Assembly: GCA_012270805.1 (NCBI GenBank) | Contig: JAAXHR010000094.1 | Span: 1 to 14,653, forward strand | Direction: 5' to 3' | Source of the DNA: Dehalococcoidia bacterium | Lineage (GTDB): Bacteria > Chloroflexota > Dehalococcoidia > Lucifugimonadales > Lucifugimonadaceae | DNA: 14,653 bases | In this document: piece by piece, positions 1 to 6,899 of the stretch | Position numbering within the stretch: the first letter of the stretch is position 1 | How the letters are laid out: the number at the start of each line of letters is the position of its first letter | Notes under the pieces: generated by a model | The model's database searches: none | What the model saw: only the letters and a program-made list of their open reading frames with translations | What the model was told of the DNA's origin: nothing | Made by a program: the position numbers and the translations under genes

Positions 1-68
1 TTCTCGACCTCGACCGTGACTTGGACCTCCTTCTCGACCTCGACCTGCACCTCTTTCTCGACCTCGAC
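1..68. repeat. Short in-gene tandem repeat coding for the VEVEKEVQ linker
   Basis: The 14-mer TTCTCGACCTCGAC occurs at 1-14, 31-44 and 55-68, giving periods of 30 and 24 bases, both multiples of three. On the minus strand it encodes the VEVEKE units of the lipoprotein linker. It is a coding repeat that could change in copy number without shifting the frame. It may continue past the left edge. Confidence 0.8.
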
Positions 69-185
69 GACAACCGTCTCTCTAACGACGACCGTCTCCG
101 GGTCACCTCCACAAGCCCAAGCCGCGACGGCAATCAGTGCCGCAACAGCTCCAAGCATGTACCTGCTTGCGATTCGTGATTTCAC
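1..185 (-). CDS. Repeat-bearing lipoprotein, N-terminal fragment (probable ABC transporter solute-binding protein), cut by the window edge
   Basis: Only the first 61 residues lie in the window; the gene continues beyond base 1. Translation from the GTG at 185-183 gives a basic start (MKSRIASRY), a hydrophobic core (LGAVAALIAVAA) and a lipobox WAC with Cys25 as the predicted lipidated residue. It was therefore probably exported and anchored on the outer face of the membrane. After the Cys comes GGDPETVVVRETVVV and then a Val/Glu/Lys repeat of the form VEVEKEVQ, which probably acts as an extended linker. An AGGGAG Shine-Dalgarno sequence about nine bases upstream supports the GTG start over the internal ATG at 158. 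I associate this N-terminal architecture with family-5-type solute-binding lipoproteins in Chloroflexota. The binding domain itself is outside the window, so ligand and family are unconfirmed. Confidence 0.75.
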   Translation of the reverse strand, partial: MKSRIASRYMLGAVAALIAVAAWACGGDPETVVVRETVVVEVEKEVQVEVEKEVQVTVEVE

Positions 186-262
186 GTGAATATTCTCCCT
201 CGGTTGAATTGACATCAGTTACCGCTGAACGCGACGCATCCAAGCGACTATTTCCCTTATGG

Positions 263-277
263 ACGCAACGTTTGCGT
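263..277. promoter_or_regulatory. Inverted repeat in the gap between the lipoprotein and the tRNAs
   Basis: The 245-base gap at 186-430 holds no convincing gene. Within it ACGCAA (263-268) and TTGCGT (272-277) form a perfect inverted repeat around CGT, with the palindrome AACGTT in the middle. It lies about 80-90 bases upstream of the minus-strand lipoprotein start, a reasonable operator position. It could equally be chance. I found no confident -35/-10 pair for that gene. Confidence 0.25.
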
Positions 278-405
278 TCAAGGATGCGCGCAGTATATAT
301 CAATTTCGAGTACCACGAAGCAGAAACGGCTATGCAACCACAAACTAGCGTCGCATATAGCCAGCGCGTGGGATACAGTCGGCGTACGGGGCGGGAAACG
401 TGGTC

Positions 406-414
406 TGTTATGAT
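406..414 (+). promoter_or_regulatory. Extended -10 promoter of the tRNA pair
   Basis: TGT at 406-408 directly precedes TATGAT at 409-414. This matches the extended -10 pattern TGn-TATAAT with one mismatch in the hexamer. Transcription would begin near 420-422, about ten bases before the mature 5' end of tRNA-Gln at 431. No good -35 hexamer is visible at the usual distance, which fits an extended -10 promoter. Confidence 0.65.
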
Positions 415-430
415 GTTTAGAGCAAGCCGT

Positions 431-504
431 TGCCGATTCGTCTAGTGGTAGGACACCAGACTCTGGATCTGGGAGCGCGGGTTCGAATCCTGCATCGGCA
501 GCCA
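431..504 (+). tRNA. tRNA-Gln (anticodon CUG), CCA encoded
   Basis: Full cloverleaf. The acceptor stem TGCCGAT (431-437) pairs perfectly with ATCGGCA (494-500), followed by G501 and an encoded CCA at 502-504. The anticodon stem is CCAGA/TCTGG with loop CTCTGGA, placing anticodon CTG at 463-465, which reads CAG (Gln). The T arm is GCGGG/CCTGC with loop TTCGAAT, and the D arm contains AGTGGTAGGACA. It sits 52 bases upstream of tRNA-Glu and is probably co-transcribed with it. Confidence 0.96.
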
Positions 505-556
505 AAATCGGAAAGAGAGCACGGACTTATCAGTCCAGCTCCCGCACGATAACGGT

Positions 557-632
557 GGCCCGTTCGTCTAGTGGCCCAGGACACGGCCCTCTCAAGGCTG
601 AAACAGGGGTTCGACTCCCCTACGGGCTACCA
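557..632 (+). tRNA. tRNA-Glu (anticodon CUC), CCA encoded
   Basis: Full cloverleaf. The acceptor stem GGCCCGT (557-563) pairs with ACGGGCT (622-628) with a terminal G-U pair. Discriminator A629 and an encoded CCA at 630-632 follow. The anticodon stem is CGGCC/GGCTG (one G-U) with loop CTCTCAA, so the anticodon is CTC at 591-593, reading GAG (Glu). The T arm is AGGGG/CCCCT with loop TTCGACT. The 5' half resembles that of the upstream tRNA-Gln, as expected for these related tRNAs. No separate promoter is evident in the 52-base spacer. Confidence 0.95.
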
Positions 633-755
633 ACCTCTCTGGTGTGCTCTCATCGATTGGCATCCAGCATCTCCACTGCGAGACAATTCGGCTTGAGATA
701 AGATGCGTTAAATCGTTGGGCGTCTAAATCACGGCGCGGAATCTCGGAGACACGT

Positions 756-2864
756 ATGCGAGCAGGCGGAATGCGAGGCGGCGGGATGGGCGGTCCTGGA
801 TTCGGACCGATCCCCGAAGAAACGCCGAACCGTCCGTTCCCACGTGACACCTTCAAACGCGTCGTCAGGCTTTACTCCGACCACAAGATTACGTTGGCGC
901 TGGTCGCGCTGCTCGTCCTCATCACCTCCGCGCTCGGAGTGATAACGCCATTGCTGATCCAACGCGTTATCGACGACGCCTTACCGCAACAGGACATGAA
1001 TCTGTTGCTATGGCTGATAGTCGGCATGGTCGCCGCGGCGGCTATATCTGGAGTTCTCAACTTCGCCCAATCACGCCTGAACGCCTCCGTAGGGTTCAAG
1101 GTGATGGAGGATATGCGGCACACCGTATACAACCATCTTCTTAAACAACCGATCTCCTTCTTTTCCTTAACCAAGACTGGCGACATCCAATCACGTTTGG
1201 CCAACGACGTTTCGAGCACCCAGCTGGTACTTACGGACACCGTCGTCAACATTCTTTCGAGCGTGACGGTGGTTGCAGCAGCCCTCGTAGCGATGCTCAT
1301 CCTTTCGTGGGAGTTGACCATCGTAGCAGTCTGCACCATGCCGATATTCGCTTATCTCTCCCGCGTGGTGGGCGCTAGAAGGCGCCGCTTGACGCGTCAG
1401 ATGCAGAGAACGCTGGCAGATCTTACTGCCAAGACCGGCGAAACGTTGTTCGTCTCGGGCGTCATAGTAGCGAAGACGTTTGGGCGCGAAGCTGAACAGC
1501 TTCGCGAATTCCAAGACACGAACACCAAGCTGACCGACGTTTCGATCAGGCAGTACATGACCGGCCGCGGCTTCTTCATCGTAGTTCAGGCATTCTTCAC
1601 GATGGCTCCGGCCTTCATCTGGCTAGTCGGCGGCATCCTGATCATCGATGGCAGCGACCGAGTAACGCTCGGAGACATCGTCGCCTTCTCTACGATTCAG
1701 GCTCGGCTGCTCTTTCCGATGGCGAACCTATTGCAACGCGGCGTTGAGATCTCGGGCTCGCTGGCACTGTTCGAGCGCATCTTCGAATATATGGACATCA
1801 AACCCACCATCGTCGATCCCGTAAATCCGATCAGGGTTGATCCGGCAACTGCAAAAGGCGAGGTCGTATTCGAGAACGTTTCATTCACCTACCAAGAATC
1901 TGAGTTGGAGCGTATCGAAGCTCATCATAAGGCGCAAGCCGAACAGAGACCACCAAGTGGACTAAGGGGAGGTCCATCCGGCGGGAACGGGATGCCTCCC
2001 GGTGGTGACGGGCAAATGGGGCCAGATATGCCGATGCCCCCGGCTACACCACCAGGAAACGATGGACAATCGCTGGCTCGCGAGATGGGCTCAAATGCCG
2101 CCACGGATGGGTTGCAACCGTCCGACGAGTTGTTCCAGCTATCGAACGTCTCATTCACCGCCACAGCGGGGAAACTCACCGCACTCGTCGGTCCCAGCGG
2201 TTCCGGCAAAACCACTATCGGTTATCTGGCCTCACGGCTCTACGATGCAGACGAAGGCGCTGTGAAGATCGACGGAGTGAACATCAAAGACATCACACAC
2301 GACAACCTGACTCAACTAATCGGCGTCGTGTCTCAAAACCCGTTCCTCTTCCATGCGTCAGTCCGCGAGAACCTTCTCTACGGTCGTCCATCGGCAACCG
2401 AGCAGGAGCTGATCGAAGCGTCTAAGGCTGCGCAGATACACGACACAATCGCTGCGATGCCGGAGGGCTATAACTCTATAGTTGGCGAACACGGCTACCG
2501 TCTTTCGGGAGGTGAAAGGCAACGGCTTGCGATAGCACGTGTGATACTTGCAAATCCGCGCATCCTGCTTTTGGACGAAGCGACCAGCGCGTTAGACACG
2601 CTCTCCGAACGATTAATCCGCGAAGCGATCACACGTTTGCGTGAAGGTCGCACTACGATAGCGATTGCCCACCGGCTATCCACAGTGATAGCCGCGGACC
2701 AAATCTTGGTCATCCAAAACGGCAACATCAAAGCGCGCGGACCACATGAGGAGTTGATCGGCCGGTCCGATCTTTACCGACGGCTCTACGAGGAGCAATT
2801 CACAGTGGCGCCGATTTCGGCCGCCCAACTAGACCAAACAGTTCAAATGCCAGCCACTGCCTAA
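756..2864 (+). CDS. ABC transporter half-molecule (exporter type, fused permease and ATPase) with a Gly/Pro/Met-rich insertion in the ATPase domain
   Basis: This 702-residue protein has an exporter-type membrane domain (about residues 30-330, several hydrophobic segments) followed by an ATPase domain, so it probably works as a dimer moving a substrate out of the cell. ATPase motifs are intact: aromatic A-loop Tyr379, Walker A GPSGSGKTT with Lys485, Q-loop VVSQNP, signature LSGGE (583-587), Walker B LLLDE with Asp607/Glu608, D-loop SALD and His639. It is about 100 residues longer than typical half-transporters. Two parts explain this: a Gly/Met-rich N-terminus (MRAGGMRGGGMGG) and roughly 77 extra residues (about 381-457) between the A-loop and Walker A. 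CGGAGA at 745-750 supports the ATG at 756. No partner half-transporter is adjacent. The substrate cannot be read from sequence; lipid or drug export would be typical of the family. Confidence 0.95.
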   Translation: MRAGGMRGGGMGGPGFGPIPEETPNRPFPRDTFKRVVRLYSDHKITLALVALLVLITSALGVITPLLIQRVIDDALPQQDMNLLLWLIVGMVAAAAISGVLNFAQSRLNASVGFKVMEDMRHTVYNHLLKQPISFFSLTKTGDIQSRLANDVSSTQLVLTDTVVNILSSVTVVAAALVAMLILSWELTIVAVCTMPIFAYLSRVVGARRRRLTRQMQRTLADLTAKTGETLFVSGVIVAKTFGREAEQLREFQDTNTKLTDVSIRQYMTGRGFFIVVQAFFTMAPAFIWLVGGILIIDGSDRVTLGDIVAFSTIQARLLFPMANLLQRGVEISGSLALFERIFEYMDIKPTIVDPVNPIRVDPATAKGEVVFENVSFTYQESELERIEAHHKAQAEQRPPSGLRGGPSGGNGMPPGGDGQMGPDMPMPPATPPGNDGQSLAREMGSNAATDGLQPSDELFQLSNVSFTATAGKLTALVGPSGSGKTTIGYLASRLYDADEGAVKIDGVNIKDITHDNLTQLIGVVSQNPFLFHASVRENLLYGRPSATEQELIEASKAAQIHDTIAAMPEGYNSIVGEHGYRLSGGERQRLAIARVILANPRILLLDEATSALDTLSERLIREAITRLREGRTTIAIAHRLSTVIAADQILVIQNGNIKARGPHEELIGRSDLYRRLYEEQFTVAPISAAQLDQTVQMPATA

Positions 2865-3322
2865 CGGCACCAGACACCGTCGTCGTACCACTGCCCATTG
2901 ATGTAGACGTACGCCCCACCGACGCGGATCGTCTGCGAAAACTCCTCATCGAGGTAGAGGTCGTAGTTCAGATCGAAACGATCGTCGCGGCCCTTGGTGA
3001 CGACGGGGTTGCGAACGTCTAGCGAACTGGCCGTCGTATCGAGACGGCTCAAATATCGACCGATGTCGCCAGTGAACCGTTCCAAGTCGCGTCGTGCCCT
3101 ATAACTCGGGTTGCATGTTCGGTATGTGGCTTCCCAGTCCCCATCGATTATCGACGCGGCCTGTTCTCCGAAAAGGGCTGTGATCTCGGCTTTCGCCGCA
3201 TCGGTGAAAGACGGAGTGGGGGTCAGCCGTGTGTCGTCTTCCTGGACCGGCGTCGGCGACGCTAGACTGCCTACGGTTCCGCAACCAAACATAACCAAGG
3301 TCGCTGCAACCGTAAGCAACAA
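2861..3322 (-). CDS. Small secreted lipoprotein of unknown function (possible NTF2-like fold)
   Basis: The reading frame gives about 153 residues: a hydrophobic stretch (LLTVAATLVMF), a lipobox FGC with Cys14, a Thr/Pro-rich linker, and a domain of about 110 residues. That domain starts with a helix (ITALFGEQAASIIDGDW), continues with CNPSYRARRDLE and ends in alternating strands (YDLYLDEEF, YVYINGQWYDDG). This pattern suggests the NTF2-like/SnoaL fold, but I do not recognise a specific family. The start is uncertain. TTG at 3322-3320 is the first standard start after an in-frame stop, has no good Shine-Dalgarno sequence, and leaves a signal peptide with no basic residue. The gene follows the CDF transporter by 23 bases and probably shares its transcript. 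Its TAG stop (2861-2863) overlaps the convergent ABC gene's TAA by two bases. Confidence 0.75.
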   Translation of the reverse strand: MLLTVAATLVMFGCGTVGSLASPTPVQEDDTRLTPTPSFTDAAKAEITALFGEQAASIIDGDWEATYRTCNPSYRARRDLERFTGDIGRYLSRLDTTASSLDVRNPVVTKGRDDRFDLNYDLYLDEEFSQTIRVGGAYVYINGQWYDDGVWCR

Positions 3323-3345
3323 TGCGGTTGATGTTGCCTGAAAAG

Positions 3346-4329
3346 CTATTTCGCCTCAACCTCCGTTACTTCTGTCGATATGACAACAGTCTCGTGATCT
3401 TCCGACGGCACGCTGTTCAAAGCCCAACGTCGATCCGTTGTGAAGCCGACGTCAAGCGACAAATAGCGGTACTCCCGCGAAACGCGTTCGTAGATTCTTC
3501 TCCGTATCTGATCGTGCCGTCGGATATCGATGTACCCGCCTGAGTCGGGCGAAACGATCACGTAGATGTGAAGGTGTATGTAACGCCCGACATCTACGAT
3601 GCGCAGGTGAGTCTCGTAATGCGGAACATCTACAATCGCTTCTTCGATGAGTTCGGCGACCTTGTCCTGAACATCCTTCGGTGGTGCCTTGCCCACCAGT
3701 TGGCGCAGATTGTCTCGAATGGTTTGGAACGGCTGCGGTGATGCGATGGCGATTATTGCCAGCATGATTATCGGGTCGGCGTACGGAGCGAAATCCGACC
3801 AATCAGAGTTTTCGATGAGCAGGGTCGCCACAAATGCAACACCGACGGCGGAGCTGATCAGCGTGTCTACGGTCCAGTTCTTCGCATCCACGTCGACTAT
3901 GGGTGAACCCGATTGCTTCGCGTAACGCTTTAGAAAAAACACCACGACCGCACCACCAACTACTGCGATCACCGCGTAGAGAATACCGCCTTCAGCCGAG
4001 ATCTCCTGCCCGCCGGTCAAGATGGTCCTGACTGCGGTCCAAAACGCGTAGACAAGAGCGAATCCGATGAGCAGGCCTTTGAACAGATTGAGCATGGGCT
4101 CAAATGTTGCGTAACCAAATGGATAGGAATCATCACTGGGGCGCGAAACGAGTTGAGACACGTACAGCGTCAGCAACCCGACTATCCCGAATGTCAAAGA
4201 GAACAAGCCGTCCAAGAACACAGCGCCGGAGTGGCTGGCAATTGATATAACGATGCCCAAAACGCCAAAACTCGTGCTCGCGACGATCGAGATAATGATC
4301 GAGCGTCTTTCAATTGCTTCTGATGACAT
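3346..4329 (-). CDS. Cation diffusion facilitator (CDF) family metal transporter
   Basis: A 327-residue membrane protein with about six hydrophobic segments in the first 220 residues and a soluble C-terminal domain of about 100 residues. This is the usual CDF layout: divalent metal export by proton antiport plus a cytoplasmic metal-sensing dimerisation domain. The helix 2 motif FLDGLFSL (Asp40, Ser44), YPFGYATFEP and the helix 5 motif DAKNWTVD (Asn151, Asp155) resemble the COG3965-like branch. Classical zinc exporters use Asp-x3-Asp in helix 2 and His-x3-Asp in helix 5, so the metal site here is modified and specificity cannot be assigned. The ATG at 4329-4327 has no clear Shine-Dalgarno sequence. 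The gene lies 114 bases downstream of the PMT-fold gene and just ahead of the small lipoprotein. Confidence 0.88.
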   Translation of the reverse strand: MSSEAIERRSIIISIVASTSFGVLGIVISIASHSGAVFLDGLFSLTFGIVGLLTLYVSQLVSRPSDDSYPFGYATFEPMLNLFKGLLIGFALVYAFWTAVRTILTGGQEISAEGGILYAVIAVVGGAVVVFFLKRYAKQSGSPIVDVDAKNWTVDTLISSAVGVAFVATLLIENSDWSDFAPYADPIIMLAIIAIASPQPFQTIRDNLRQLVGKAPPKDVQDKVAELIEEAIVDVPHYETHLRIVDVGRYIHLHIYVIVSPDSGGYIDIRRHDQIRRRIYERVSREYRYLSLDVGFTTDRRWALNSVPSEDHETVVISTEVTEVEAK

Positions 4330-4365
4330 CTGAGTCGGCGTTCAGGTTCGCTTCCGGTCTAGAAG

Positions 4366-4371
4366 ATTCTA
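4366..4371 (-). promoter_or_regulatory. Candidate -10 element for the CDF transporter gene
   Basis: On the minus strand TAGAAT (4371 to 4366) matches TATAAT at five of six positions and lies 36 bases upstream of the CDF start, inside the 114-base gap after the PMT-fold gene. No convincing -35 hexamer is found 16-18 bases further up. The dehydrogenase operon has the same hexamer. It suggests the CDF and lipoprotein genes can be transcribed separately from the genes upstream. Confidence 0.35.
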
Positions 4372-4443
4372 CGAGACTCTGCTAGTCACGGGTTTGGGTC
4401 GATATCGGTACGGCAAGAAGAGCGGAATGTCCGATGATGATTG

Positions 4444-6504
4444 TCAGGGACGTGCAATGAACACTTTGATGGTGGTCTTGCCCGATTTGTCGGCGACATC
4501 AATCGTCCTTCCGAACGGATTGTAAGCAGAGAGCTCTCCGAGAATCTGCGTAGGAATCGCCTCCCATGGATGCGAGAATATGACGCACTCGTAGCGATCA
4601 AAATCGGACAAGTCACGTTCGATCGCTTGTTCATGGTTGAGGAACTTCGGAATACCGGGAAATTCACCCGCCTGTTCCGGATTCATGTACATGCTCCCGG
4701 GTTCATACGAATCTAGGGCTCTCCGAATGATATGTTCGTCGCGGGAGATGAACACGATTTGATCATCGGCGAATCGGTTGCACGGCTCGGATTGAAACGC
4801 GCGAAGACTCACTGCGACGGGTGAATTATGGAACACAGACGGCGTCTCCGTCCTGAGTCGTTGGGCATTGAGCATCAAAACGAACGCGCCTATGGTTAGC
4901 AACGCGACGATTGCGACCGCTTTAGGACTAACCAAGCGTGAACCCGAACTTCTCCAAAAATTGATGTCGATCGGCCACACGAAGCGTGACGCAAATATGC
5001 CTAGCATCAACGCGATCGGTGGAACCATCGGAAACAACCGTGTGACCGCCGTGTGCCAATATGGGCTGATGGCCCCGGTTCCCACGAATGCGAAGGCCAA
5101 CCAAAGTATCAAGAACAACGACGAAACATCTCGGAGCCTGCCCAAGGCGAAGCCGATGGCTACAACGGAAATCGATGCGGTGATCGGGTCGAATAACGAA
5201 CCGGAGACGTAATGAGAGATATGCTCATTGAAATTGAACGCGAATAGATTCAGTTCGATGTTTGCCTTTACCCGATCGAATGTGCCCAGATCCGAAGGCT
5301 CGGATTGCCCTCCGATTACCCGTCCGAACATCTGAGTCACCAATTCGTTGCCGTCTACTATCAACATGGGCAAAGCCGCGACTACCATACCCACAATCCA
5401 AGGCAGGATCCATCGGCCGACATTCTTCGGGTGCTGTGAGAAAATCTGCAACGCAGTAAACGCCAGAATCGTGGGGAATATCACCCTCGCAGCAACGTTG
5501 GTGTAGATACACATCCCAGCCAAAGCACCAGCCATGAACATGAGTGCCGGGCTCCTGTTGCGGGTCGCCAATACGAAAAACGCGACCGCCAATACCGTTG
5601 GCAAGAGCGAATCTATGTGGTCGTAACCAACATGTGCGATCGCTCCAAGGTAATGGCTGAACGCAATGACGCTGGCGGCAACCGCACCTGCAATCCGTCC
5701 CACCATCAACGTTCCCGCCAGATAGAGCACAGGAATCGTTAATGCGAGCATAACGATTGAACTGAATTTCCAACCGAAATGGTCGATCCCGATCACCCTC
5801 ATCACCACTGATTTCATCATCAGTCCCAGCCTTGGGTGGTAATCGTAAACACCACGCTGACTAAACGGATCGCTGATCCCTTCAACCGCAAATTGCCTTG
5901 ACAGATCAAAGAACGAGTACTCGTCGCCTATTGCTGAGTAGTACCAGTTCGTCAGATCGTCAACGTTGATAACCAACAGGATCGCGCTTAGCGCACCGAC
6001 GATCGCGATGTCGATCCTTTGTATCGATCTCGTAGCCCTCCGTAGTCCTGCCAGAATCCTCAAGTACGAAGGGGCGAATGCCGACCCGATGCCAACAAGT
6101 GCCACGGTCCACAGCCAAAGATCGCCTCCTGAAGTCGATCCACCCAGCAATCGAAGAGACAAGAAAGCAAAACTGGCGACTCCCAGTCCAAACAGGATCG
6201 AGCGCGGTCCAGAAGTACTGAACTTGGTCGATTTAGGCAGTTCAGGGACCCAGCTTTTTATTCGCAACCGCGCGTTGAAAAAGTACGCTGCCAACGCTAC
6301 GACCGCGAATCCCAAGACCAAGGCGTTTCTTCCGTTCGGCGGAATTCCCTCGTGTTCCGGTCTAGTAGTTTGAATGACTAGGAACTGTCCAACGACTACG
6401 AAAAGCGCGCCGACCAACAGCAGTTTCCAGTCGAAACCACTTTCGTACACCTTCTGCCAAAGAGATGAACCGCGCTGTTTTCGGCTAATAACGTTGTTTG
6501 CCAC
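4444..6504 (-). CDS. GT39/PMT-fold integral membrane glycosyltransferase-like protein
   Basis: A 686-residue protein with many hydrophobic segments and a soluble C-terminal region of about 130 residues. The loop IGDEYSFFD (Asp194-Glu195) after an early membrane segment resembles the catalytic DE loop of GT39/GT83-type enzymes such as protein mannosyltransferases and ArnT. These move a sugar from a polyprenyl phosphate to an acceptor on the outer side of the membrane. Later YDYHPRLG and the segment IAHVGYDHIDSLLP fit the fold. The donor and acceptor cannot be predicted. The start is GTG at 6504-6502; an in-frame stop lies just upstream, so no longer form exists, and only a poor Shine-Dalgarno sequence is visible. 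It follows the GYD gene by 53 bases. The C-terminal part holds two cysteines (in SEPCNR and YECVIF). A second, diverged member is encoded at 9923-11740. Confidence 0.82.
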   Translation of the reverse strand: MANNVISRKQRGSSLWQKVYESGFDWKLLLVGALFVVVGQFLVIQTTRPEHEGIPPNGRNALVLGFAVVALAAYFFNARLRIKSWVPELPKSTKFSTSGPRSILFGLGVASFAFLSLRLLGGSTSGGDLWLWTVALVGIGSAFAPSYLRILAGLRRATRSIQRIDIAIVGALSAILLVINVDDLTNWYYSAIGDEYSFFDLSRQFAVEGISDPFSQRGVYDYHPRLGLMMKSVVMRVIGIDHFGWKFSSIVMLALTIPVLYLAGTLMVGRIAGAVAASVIAFSHYLGAIAHVGYDHIDSLLPTVLAVAFFVLATRNRSPALMFMAGALAGMCIYTNVAARVIFPTILAFTALQIFSQHPKNVGRWILPWIVGMVVAALPMLIVDGNELVTQMFGRVIGGQSEPSDLGTFDRVKANIELNLFAFNFNEHISHYVSGSLFDPITASISVVAIGFALGRLRDVSSLFLILWLAFAFVGTGAISPYWHTAVTRLFPMVPPIALMLGIFASRFVWPIDINFWRSSGSRLVSPKAVAIVALLTIGAFVLMLNAQRLRTETPSVFHNSPVAVSLRAFQSEPCNRFADDQIVFISRDEHIIRRALDSYEPGSMYMNPEQAGEFPGIPKFLNHEQAIERDLSDFDRYECVIFSHPWEAIPTQILGELSAYNPFGRTIDVADKSGKTTIKVFIARP

Positions 6505-6557
6505 TTTTTATCGAAGCGATGCCTTCAAGTTGATGAACTCGCATGAGCGCCAACTGA

Positions 6558-6884
6558 CTACGCCCCGTTGTTCTGCATAATCTCAATAAAATCATCAATT
6601 GGGATGGCCGAATATGTTGTGGTGTCAATCGTGCCGCGAGCTCCCAATTCGATTGCGATACGCGACATCTCCCCGTTGTCGGGCGCTTCGATGATCGTTA
6701 CGAAGTCGTAATCGCCCATCAGCGCGTACTGAGCAACCACATGGCAGCCTCGCATCTCAACTTCGTTGTTGACCTCGAGTATGCGCTCCGGATGCGTCCG
6801 AACCCGGTCGCGACCGCGTTCCGTGAGCTTTGAAAACATGATGTAGGTGTTGATTTTGCGCCCATCTTCGTTTTGGTTCGACAT
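6558..6884 (-). CDS. GYD-domain protein
   Basis: A small soluble protein of 108 residues. NTYIMFSKLTERG at the start, the central GDYDFVTIIEAP (from Gly57) and the length of about 100 residues match the GYD domain family (PF08734). This is a ferredoxin-like alpha/beta fold whose biochemical role is not settled. The ATG at 6884-6882 follows a good GAAGGAAGA Shine-Dalgarno sequence that overlaps the end of the ThDP gene. The gap to that gene's stop is only 15 bases, so the two are almost certainly co-transcribed and translationally close. An accessory or regulatory role for the neighbouring ThDP enzyme is possible, but only the context supports it. Confidence 0.85.
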   Translation of the reverse strand: MSNQNEDGRKINTYIMFSKLTERGRDRVRTHPERILEVNNEVEMRGCHVVAQYALMGDYDFVTIIEAPDNGEMSRIAIELGARGTIDTTTYSAIPIDDFIEIMQNNGA

Positions 6885-6899
6885 CGAATCTTCCTTCGG

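Noticed and set aside
1..68. Repeats considered as a CRISPR array
   Set aside because: The units are 14 bases, in frame, spaced by only 10 and 16 bases, and encode a coherent repeat peptide.
137..445. Plus-strand open frame of about 102 codons in the lipoprotein/tRNA gap
   Set aside because: It runs antisense through the lipoprotein signal peptide and into tRNA-Gln. Its product has no recognisable features.
431..632. tRNA pair considered as an integration hotspot
   Set aside because: No integrase, no repeat of a tRNA 3' end elsewhere in the window, and only ordinary chromosomal genes on both sides.
872..1339. Minus-strand open frame of about 155 codons inside the ABC gene
   Set aside because: It lies entirely antisense to the membrane domain of a well-supported gene and shows no ribosome site or family features.
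1878..2160. Partial duplication of the ATPase domain, since NVSFT appears twice
   Set aside because: The two NVSFT strands are the normal first and second strands of an ABC ATPase domain. Only the spacer between them is unusual.
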